From positions 1-5,576 of the forward strand of contig JACDFO010000047.1 of NCBI GenBank assembly GCA_013815785.1: a DNA stretch of 5,576 nt, in the 5' to 3' direction. Shown here in pieces: positions 1 to 5,048 of this stretch; within the stretch, counting starts at the first letter, position 1; the number at the start of each line of letters is the position of its first letter. The translations under genes were made by a program, and so were the position numbers. This stretch comes from Candidatus Saccharimonadota bacterium. Lineage in GTDB: Bacteria; Patescibacteriota; Saccharimonadia; Saccharimonadales; JACDFO01. The notes beneath the pieces are model-generated. The model was not told the DNA's origin. It worked only from the letters and a program-made list of their open reading frames with translations, and searched no databases.

Positions 1-614
1 GAGCTGGCTTTGTGCCAGCAGTAATCCATGATCACGGTAAGGAATCTATTCATGTACAAGGTGAGTTTGTTGCGCTCAACAAAATCTTTGCTGCCGCCGG
101 AAAGCATCACCCTGTTCAGCTTAAAGTTGGTGGCAAGGAACACCTAGCACTTATTAAAGATGTAGATTATGAACCTGCTAAACACCGTATGCGCCACATA
201 GTTTTCCAAGCTATCAAGCAAAACGAAGAAGTAGAAGCTGAGATTCCTATAACGTATGCAGATGTTGAAATCCCCGCAGAAAAACTGAGTCTGCTAGTAC
301 TAAAACAACTTGATCATGTGGAAGTTAAAGCATTTCCACGTGATTTGCCAAATGAGTTAGTTGTTGATCCAGGCAAGCTTGCACAAGTCGGCGACAACAT
401 AACTGTTGCTGACATTAAAGCTCCAAGCGGTGTAACCATCCTAACCGCGCCAGAAACTCAGATCGCAATCGTAGAAATGCCGAAAGACCAAATTGCTGAG
501 GCTGATGCTTCGGCCGCATCGTTAGCTGAAGATGCTGGTAAACCCGAAGAAGAGATAGTCGAAGATTCGACAGATTCTACGGAAGATAAAAAAGAAACAT
601 CAGAAGAAGCCTAA
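1..614 (+). CDS. rplY: 50S ribosomal protein L25, long CTC/TL5 form (5' partial)
   Basis: L25 binds 5S rRNA in the central protuberance of the large ribosomal subunit. The reading frame is open to the left edge (first whole codon at base 3), and the visible protein begins AGFVPAVIHDHGK, which matches the internal G-x-(V/I)-P-A-V segment of L25. The true start therefore lies upstream, with probably 15 to 20 residues missing, and the GTG at 12 is an internal valine. The 203 visible residues show the N-terminal 5S-binding domain (roughly the first 75) with the family's RHIVFQAI segment (canonical HVDF), then the C-terminal beta domain of the long bacterial form (DLPNELVVDPGKL, GDNITVADI, SGVTIL). 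It ends in an acidic tail with 16 Asp/Glu in the last 42 residues, variable in the family. There is no cysteine. The stop is TAA. Family assignment is secure; only the missing N-terminus is uncertain. Confidence 0.95.
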   Translation, partial: AGFVPAVIHDHGKESIHVQGEFVALNKIFAAAGKHHPVQLKVGGKEHLALIKDVDYEPAKHRMRHIVFQAIKQNEEVEAEIPITYADVEIPAEKLSLLVLKQLDHVEVKAFPRDLPNELVVDPGKLAQVGDNITVADIKAPSGVTILTAPETQIAIVEMPKDQIAEADASAASLAEDAGKPEEEIVEDSTDSTEDKKETSEEA

Positions 615-645
615 CCGTTCTAACTACGCCGTAAGCAACACCTCT

Positions 646-674
646 TTGTCAGAATAAAGTGCTCATGGTATAAA
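646..674 (+). promoter_or_regulatory. Sigma-70-type promoter with extended -10, upstream of the solute-binding protein gene
   Basis: The -35 candidate TTGTCA (646-651) matches TTGACA at 5 of 6 positions. The spacer is 17 bases. The -10 candidate TATAAA (669-674) matches TATAAT at 5 of 6 and is preceded by TGG, giving an extended -10 (TGnTATAAA). Transcription would start near 681, leaving a leader of about 40 bases before the ATG at 720. It lies only 32 bases past the L25 stop, and I see no intrinsic terminator between them, so read-through from L25 is also possible. This is a consensus match by eye, not an experimental start site. Confidence 0.6.
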
Positions 675-705
675 TAAGAGTAACTATTAGCTAACGTGGT
701 ATAAG
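666..705 (+). repeat. Tandem TGGTATAA motif, two copies 31 bases apart
   Basis: TGGTATAA occurs at 666-673 and again at 697-704, each followed within a base by AAG (TGGTATAAATAAG and TGGTATAAGAAG). The first copy is the extended -10 described in the promoter entry. The second (TGG at 697-699, TATAAG at 700-705) could be a second extended -10, but I find no good -35 at 16 to 18 bases upstream of it. A start from the second copy would fall near 712, leaving a leader of only about 8 bases before the ATG at 720. The spacing is close to three helical turns, so a pair of regulator half-sites is an alternative reading. Confidence 0.4.
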
Positions 706-719
706 AAGTGGGGAAAGTC

Positions 720-2513
720 ATGCCAGACGAGAGCACAAAAGAAGAAAATAAAAATATTGAAACAACAGATGATACTGAAAGCCTAAATCCTCATGTAGCA
801 GGTGATGTTTTTCACCCAGATAATGCAACTGATGCCGAGCCTGAAGCTACGCCAGAGAATGAAAACATAACAGATTCAGCTACACAATCTAATCCAGTCG
901 AACAGCTTGAAAAACCCGAAGCACCCAACGGCTTATTGGCTATACCTCCCCAACCTGTTAAGAAATCATCAAAAAAAGGATTACTAACGTTCATTTTTGT
1001 ATTAGTGCTTGCACTAGCGGCTGCGGGCGCATGGTGGTTTTTGCGTGATAAGAATAGCGCCAATAATTCGCAAACAAAAGCATCTCAGGAGTTGCAAGAA
1101 GTTGACTTGATCCGAATTGGGACAACTGATGGTCCTGCTAATAACCTGTTTCCAAAAGAAGGAATCGGAATTAGCTATAGCCAGAGCCGCCAGGTATATG
1201 AAGGGTTAGTTGGTAACAAAGATAAGTCATATGTACCACTACTTGCAACCAGTTGGACGAACCCTGATGAAAAAACTTGGGTATTCAAGCTCAAACCTGG
1301 TGTAAAGTTTCATACGGGTAAGTTACTTACGGCAGCAGACGTCAAAAGTAGCATAGAGGAGCTTCAAAAACTTGATTTTCTAGGCTATTTATATGCAACG
1401 ATTGAAAATGTAGAAGTGGTTAACGACTTAGAGGTGAGGATAACCACCAAAGAGCCCGACGCACTGTTACTAAATAGATTAGCTATTTCATACATTTGGG
1501 ACCAGAACGCAAAAGATATCGAGGGAAATAACGGCACAGGTCCGTACAAACTGGATACAACAGCCGCGTATGAGGAATCAACAGCGACGCTTATAGCAAA
1601 CGATGACTATCATCAAGGTCGACCAAAAACACGCAAACTGGTATATAAGATTTACGAATCTGATGCCAAGATGAATACGGCCATGAAAGCAAATGAGCTT
1701 GATCAGATGGAGACTGTGCTAAATACAGAGGCTGTAGCAGGACTTAGTGAAGCTGGTTTTGCAAAACTTGAATTTGAGTCACCAGGAACGTTTGGGTTGT
1801 ATATGAACACGTTACGCGCTAACAGTCCGCTGAAAAATAAAGAGGTTCGTAAAGCTATAGCTCAGGCTATAGATCGTAAATCTTTAGTAGAAACGGTGGG
1901 CAATAATAATCTGCCCGCTTCACAGATAATTCCAAAATCATTGCCGGGGTATGATGCTACTGTCTCATTTCCGGAATTTAATATTGCTGCAGCCAAAGAC
2001 ACACTCGCAAAAGCTGGTTTTCCGAATGGAGTTACACTCGAATATTTGTATATTAAGGATATTCAACTCGAGCCCCCAGTTGTCATTAAGCAATTGGAGG
2101 CAGCAGGTTTTAAAATCAAAGCTGTTAGTTTTACAGAACTTGACCCCGTGCTGGATCGATCATATGCTGGCCAGTTTGATTTATTTTCAGCTGCCTACAC
2201 CAGCGACTTGGCTGATTCGCGTGACTTACTTGGCGCACTACTGGAGTCTTCAGAACAGTCGTACCCTGTCTATTCAGACACCACCTTTGATAAACTACTA
2301 GAAGATAGTGACCGTGAGCTAGACCCGACAAAACGAATTGCCATCCTACAAGCCGCTAACAAGTACGCAACAGACAATCTACTCTGGATACCGCTGCGCA
2401 CCACGGCGTATGTTTCTTTCTATCAGTCAAATCTTAGTCTCAGCCAGGACTTTAATGGTGGCGGTACCCTAGGTGTCTATTATTGGAAAGTCGGCCAAAA
2501 GCCTGTTAATTAA
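720..2513 (+). CDS. Membrane-anchored family 5 extracellular solute-binding protein (peptide/nickel type)
   Basis: This 597-residue protein is related to DppA/OppA, which capture oligopeptides or similar ligands outside the membrane. Seen in order: an acidic low-complexity segment at about 1-70 (19 Asp/Glu, 3 Lys), a basic patch KKSSKK (81-86), one hydrophobic helix at about 88-108 ending WWFLRD, a short linker, and an SBP_bac_5 domain at about 129-590. Family landmarks are YEGLV (160-164), SWTNPDEKTWVFKL (178-191), KPGVKFHTG (192-200), LTAADV (203-208), GTGPYKL (272-278) and NKEVRKAIAQAIDRKSLV (373-390). There is no N-terminal signal peptide, no lipobox and no cysteine, so the helix should be a permanent anchor with the acidic segment inside the cell (inferred from the positive-inside rule). 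I prefer ATG 720 over the in-frame GTG 708, which overlaps the purine-rich AGTGGGGA stretch, a weak ribosome-binding candidate. No transporter permease or ATPase gene is adjacent. A histidine kinase gene follows after 59 bases. The ligand is unknown. Confidence 0.88.
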   Translation: MPDESTKEENKNIETTDDTESLNPHVAGDVFHPDNATDAEPEATPENENITDSATQSNPVEQLEKPEAPNGLLAIPPQPVKKSSKKGLLTFIFVLVLALAAAGAWWFLRDKNSANNSQTKASQELQEVDLIRIGTTDGPANNLFPKEGIGISYSQSRQVYEGLVGNKDKSYVPLLATSWTNPDEKTWVFKLKPGVKFHTGKLLTAADVKSSIEELQKLDFLGYLYATIENVEVVNDLEVRITTKEPDALLLNRLAISYIWDQNAKDIEGNNGTGPYKLDTTAAYEESTATLIANDDYHQGRPKTRKLVYKIYESDAKMNTAMKANELDQMETVLNTEAVAGLSEAGFAKLEFESPGTFGLYMNTLRANSPLKNKEVRKAIAQAIDRKSLVETVGNNNLPASQIIPKSLPGYDATVSFPEFNIAAAKDTLAKAGFPNGVTLEYLYIKDIQLEPPVVIKQLEAAGFKIKAVSFTELDPVLDRSYAGQFDLFSAAYTSDLADSRDLLGALLESSEQSYPVYSDTTFDKLLEDSDRELDPTKRIAILQAANKYATDNLLWIPLRTTAYVSFYQSNLSLSQDFNGGGTLGVYYWKVGQKPVN

Positions 2514-2524
2514 GATAGGTTTTT
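2497..2524 (+). terminator. Weak intrinsic terminator or attenuator overlapping the stop codon of the solute-binding protein gene
   Basis: CCTGTT (2502-2507) can pair with GATAGG (2514-2519) around the loop AATTAA, followed by five T (2520-2524) and then C. An AAAAG run (2497-2501) mirrors the T run, so the stem could extend to about 11 pairs. The stem has only three G-C pairs and includes G-U wobbles, and the TAA stop sits inside the loop, so translating ribosomes would interfere with it. If active it would partly separate the binding-protein gene from the kinase gene. It may be chance. Confidence 0.25.
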
Positions 2525-2572
2525 CTACAAGAGTTAAGATTAAAAAATGACAATTAATAGCTTCGAATACTC

Positions 2573-4003
2573 ATGCGACTGAGCATTAGGACTAAGTTCT
2601 TGCTGTTAGTCGGACTATTGATGTTCACTGTTTTTGGGACAATCACAATATATTTAATTCAAAATAGCACAAAGTCGTTACGCAAAGATTTGCTAGACGA
2701 ATCTAAGGCTTTTGCCAGCCTTGCAACCCAGCCTATCGGCAATACATTTGCGATTTACAAAGATTCCGGAACCATTAAGATTGACCAACAGGTGGATCAA
2801 TTTATAGAACTGAACAACAGTATCACTAATGTTACGGTAGTAGATATCAATGGAAAGACTGCGTACTCACTGTCTGCAAAAGATATACCGCAAATCACTG
2901 CAGATGAGGCAAGTGCTTTCGAGCCAATATTTCGTAACAATATAAACGGCGCTCTTGAAACGATTGTCTATCCGTATTTCGAAGCATCCGGTGCGCACCG
3001 TCTCAGTATTGTCTTCTCAGTTTCAGATGATGAAATCAAAAGGGTTGTGCGCCAGGATGCGATTTCGTTGGTGTACTTCGGTATTGCGGCATTGTTTGCA
3101 ACTTTAGCGCTGACGTATCTACTTATAGACCGCTTAATTATCAGACCGGTCCGTCAAGTTAGCGAGCAGGCCGGCGTAATCAGTGCCGGAAATCTTGAAC
3201 AGCAGATTATCGTACATGGAGAAGATGAAATTGCCAGTTTAGGTCAGTCTGTAAATAAGATGGCTGAATCGTTGAAAACAAACATTGCTCAGTTGAAGGA
3301 AGTCGATAAAGTCAAAACCGAATTTATGATGATTACATCCCATAATCTTCGAACACCTCTCAGTATTATTAAAGGCTACCTCGACAATATGAGCCTGGTC
3401 ATGAATGATGCCGATAAACTGACAACTTCTTTAAATAGAATGGGGGCAAGTGTTCAGAGGCTAGAAATTTTTGCTGAAGATATTTTGACGATTTCTCGTT
3501 TCGAACTAGGCAACACAGACTTACATACAGATACCATCAAGTTAGATGAATTTATTGGTCGGATCGTTGGTGAATTTTATTCTACAGCACAGCTGAAAGA
3601 TTTAAAATTCGAATCTGACATACAGAACGGTGATAAGGAGCTTCAAATAAGTGCGCCATATATTCGCAGTGCCATCTGGAATTTGCTCGACAATGCTTCC
3701 AAATTTACCAAACAAGGTGGAACAGTATCGTTAAAGGCGAAGCGAGAGGCAGATACAGCAGTAATCACGGTTAGTGATAACGGAATCGGTATTTCGGCGA
3801 TAGAATTACCCAAGCTCTTTACAAAGTTTCACCGTGGGACGTCTACGCTTGTTTATGACTTTGAAGGCACAGGTATCGGTCTCTATTCATCAAAAATGAT
3901 GGTTGAAAAACATGGTGGTACTGTCACGGTGTCGAGCGAGGAAGGCAAAGGCAGTACTTTCACTATCATTCTGCCACTTTCAAAAACAGACGTAATCGGC
4001 TAA
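2573..4003 (+). CDS. Transmembrane sensor histidine kinase (HAMP, HisKA, HATPase_c), no adjacent response regulator
   Basis: This 476-residue protein should autophosphorylate on His257 and pass the phosphate to a response regulator. In order: cytoplasmic start MRLSIRTK, helix 1 (about 9-29), extracytoplasmic sensor (about 31-162), helix 2 (about 164-189), HAMP (about 190-242), DHp helices (about 245-312) and ATP-binding domain (about 320-470). The sensor segment NVTVVDINGKTAYSL (86-100) resembles the core strands of Cache/PDC sensors, an inference from pattern only. The H-box reads TSHNLRTPL, with Asn258 where HisKA kinases usually have Glu. The other boxes look intact: N-box NLLDNASKF (370-378), G1 DNGIGI (402-407), F-box LFTKF (415-419), G2 GTGIGL (432-437). 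There is no Shine-Dalgarno site before ATG 2573, but the start fits the family topology. No response regulator lies on either side. The 59-base gap to the solute-binding protein gene suggests a shared transcript. There is no cysteine in the protein. Confidence 0.93.
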   Translation: MRLSIRTKFLLLVGLLMFTVFGTITIYLIQNSTKSLRKDLLDESKAFASLATQPIGNTFAIYKDSGTIKIDQQVDQFIELNNSITNVTVVDINGKTAYSLSAKDIPQITADEASAFEPIFRNNINGALETIVYPYFEASGAHRLSIVFSVSDDEIKRVVRQDAISLVYFGIAALFATLALTYLLIDRLIIRPVRQVSEQAGVISAGNLEQQIIVHGEDEIASLGQSVNKMAESLKTNIAQLKEVDKVKTEFMMITSHNLRTPLSIIKGYLDNMSLVMNDADKLTTSLNRMGASVQRLEIFAEDILTISRFELGNTDLHTDTIKLDEFIGRIVGEFYSTAQLKDLKFESDIQNGDKELQISAPYIRSAIWNLLDNASKFTKQGGTVSLKAKREADTAVITVSDNGIGISAIELPKLFTKFHRGTSTLVYDFEGTGIGLYSSKMMVEKHGGTVTVSSEEGKGSTFTIILPLSKTDVIG

Positions 4004-4019
4004 GGATATGTTTTAACAG

Positions 4020-4048
4020 ATGACAACAGGCAATAAAATTGCTATGCT
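4020..4048 (+). promoter_or_regulatory. Extended -10 promoter placed for a leaderless trhO transcript
   Basis: The -35 candidate ATGACA (4020-4025) matches TTGACA at 5 of 6 positions. The spacer is 17 bases. The -10 candidate TATGCT (4043-4048) matches TATAAT at 4 of 6, and the TGC before it makes it an extended -10. Transcription would start near 4055, about three bases before the ATG at 4058, leaving almost no leader. This agrees with the absence of any Shine-Dalgarno site before that ATG. It separates trhO from the upstream kinase gene as its own transcription unit. Confidence 0.6.
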
Positions 4049-4057
4049 TTATAGCTG

Positions 4058-4933
4058 ATGGAAAAGGTGATTTTATATTACAAATTCGTGCCGGTTACTG
4101 ACCCGGAAATGACAAAGCTTTGGCAGTTGGAGCTTTGCAAAACGCTGGGCTTAAAAGGCCGAATATTAATTAGTAGACACGGTATTAATGGCACCGTCGG
4201 GGGATCATTGGATTCACTACGGCAGTATAAAAGCGCTATGAATAAATCGGTGTTATTTAAAGATATCACTTATAAGTGGAGCAAAGGTGGAGCGAACAAT
4301 TTTCCACGTTTGAGCGTAAAGGCTCGTTCTGAAATAGTTAGTTTTGGGGCGGCTGATGAAATTAAAGTTGATGAAAAAGGTATAATCGGTGGTGGTAAAC
4401 ATTTAAAACCCAAACAGGTCCACGAGTTACTCAGTAAACGTGGCAAAGACGTAGTGTTCTTTGACGGCCGCAATAAATATGAGGCCAAGATTGGAAAATT
4501 CAAGAACGCAGTTGTGCCCGACGTAGACAATACGCGGGATTTTATAAAAGAAATTGAAAATCCAAAATACGATAAACTCAAAGATAAAGCTGTAGTTACA
4601 TATTGTACCGGTGGTATTCGCTGCGAAATCTTGAGCACCCTTATGAAGAATCGTGGTTTCAAAGAAGTATATCAAATTGACGGTGGCATCGTTAAATATG
4701 GCGAAACATTTCAAGACGCCGGTGAATGGGAAGGCAAACTACATATTTTTGACAATCGAATGGTTACGCAGTTCAGCGATAGTGCTAAAGATATAGGCGA
4801 GTGCGTACATTGCGCAGGCAAAACGAGCAATTATGAAAATTGTGCGAATAAGCACTGTAATCGTTTAGTGCTCGTGTGTAACAATTGTGTGGCCCATGAT
4901 CTGTGCGAAAAATGTGCAGTTGTACCTGTTTAG
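4058..4933 (+). CDS. trhO: tRNA uridine(34) hydroxylase TrhO (rhodanese family, YceA type)
   Basis: TrhO makes 5-hydroxyuridine at wobble position 34 of certain tRNAs using molecular oxygen, a first step toward 5-methoxyuridine or 5-carboxymethoxyuridine derivatives (known from E. coli and B. subtilis). The 291 residues show the N-terminal UPF0176 domain (about 1-95), with YYKFVPVTDPE (7-17), LGLKGRILISRHGINGT (30-46) and the conserved F-R-x-S-V-K segment (82-88). The rhodanese domain (about 125-225) has DGRNKYEAKIGKFKNA (136-151) and the catalytic loop CTGGIRCE with Cys183. QIDGGIVKY (206-214) and WEGKLHIFDNR (224-234) complete the core. The tail carries eight cysteines (249, 252, 262, 267, 274, 277, 283, 286) in CxxC-like pairs and probably binds a metal. 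It is shorter than E. coli TrhO (about 350 residues). The usual EGINGT reads HGINGT here. The start fits the family N-terminus. Confidence 0.94.
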   Translation: MEKVILYYKFVPVTDPEMTKLWQLELCKTLGLKGRILISRHGINGTVGGSLDSLRQYKSAMNKSVLFKDITYKWSKGGANNFPRLSVKARSEIVSFGAADEIKVDEKGIIGGGKHLKPKQVHELLSKRGKDVVFFDGRNKYEAKIGKFKNAVVPDVDNTRDFIKEIENPKYDKLKDKAVVTYCTGGIRCEILSTLMKNRGFKEVYQIDGGIVKYGETFQDAGEWEGKLHIFDNRMVTQFSDSAKDIGECVHCAGKTSNYENCANKHCNRLVLVCNNCVAHDLCEKCAVVPV

Positions 4934-4991
4934 TTTCATATATTTATACACTAATTGGAAATAAGGAGAATTATACGCCGAGCCAAAGCCG

Positions 4992-5022
4992 GAGTCAGTG
5001 TCCTACGGGATACATGTAACTC
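4992..5022 (+). other. Imperfect hairpin with UACG tetraloop upstream of the YqeG-like gene
   Basis: GTGTCC (4998-5003) pairs with GGATAC (5008-5013) around the loop TACG, giving a six-pair stem with one G-U wobble and a C(UACG)G cap, a member of the very stable UNCG tetraloop class. The stem can extend through CA/TG (4996-4997 with 5015-5016, bulged A at 5014) and GAGT/ACTC (4992-4995 with 5019-5022, bulged TA). No T run follows, so it is not a standard terminator. It could be a leader structure of the downstream gene, part of a small RNA, or chance; the pairing itself is read directly from the sequence. Confidence 0.4.
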
Positions 5023-5035
5023 ACAAGCGAGGCTA

Positions 5036-5041
5036 TATACT
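5036..5041 (+). promoter_or_regulatory. Possible -10 element (TATACT) for the YqeG-like gene
   Basis: TATACT matches TATAAT at 5 of 6 positions and ends seven bases before the ATG at 5049, the arrangement expected for a leaderless transcript and similar to that before trhO. No convincing -35 lies 16 to 18 bases upstream and there is no TGn extension. If transcription starts here, the hairpin at 4992-5022 would lie outside the transcript. The region is AT-rich, so a chance match is quite possible. Confidence 0.25.
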
Positions 5042-5048
5042 AATACAT

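Noticed and set aside
12..14. GTG as the start of the L25 gene
   Set aside because: The frame continues upstream (Ala-Gly-Phe) and these residues belong to the conserved interior of the L25 N-terminal domain, so the gene is simply cut by the window edge.
615..645. Terminator after the L25 gene
   Set aside because: Only three-pair stems (such as CGT/ACG) are possible and no T run follows.
708..719. GTG at 708 as the start of the solute-binding protein
   Set aside because: It would add only MGKV, overlaps the GTGGGG ribosome-binding candidate, and lies before or at the start expected from the second TGGTATAA copy. ATG 720 is the simpler choice.
812..1063. 83-codon open frame on the - strand inside the solute-binding protein gene
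   Set aside because: It is antisense to a well-supported coding region and its translation resembles no family I know.
1951..2301. 116-codon + strand frame inside the solute-binding protein gene
   Set aside because: It is in another frame of a gene whose family motifs run through this region, and its protein has no recognisable domain.
2547..2571. ATGACA plus AATACT as a promoter for the kinase gene
   Set aside because: The spacer is only about 13 bases and the -10 would place the start inside the gene, so it is not credible as a promoter.
4270..4714. Two overlapping - strand frames (130 and 95 codons) opposite trhO
   Set aside because: Both lie opposite the conserved rhodanese region of trhO, overlap each other, and show no recognisable motif.
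4963..4968. AAGGAG, a perfect Shine-Dalgarno-like hexamer
   Set aside because: No start codon lies at a suitable distance. The nearest in-frame candidate (GTG 4998) is 29 bases away and ATG 5049 is 80 bases away. It is probably chance, or a relic.
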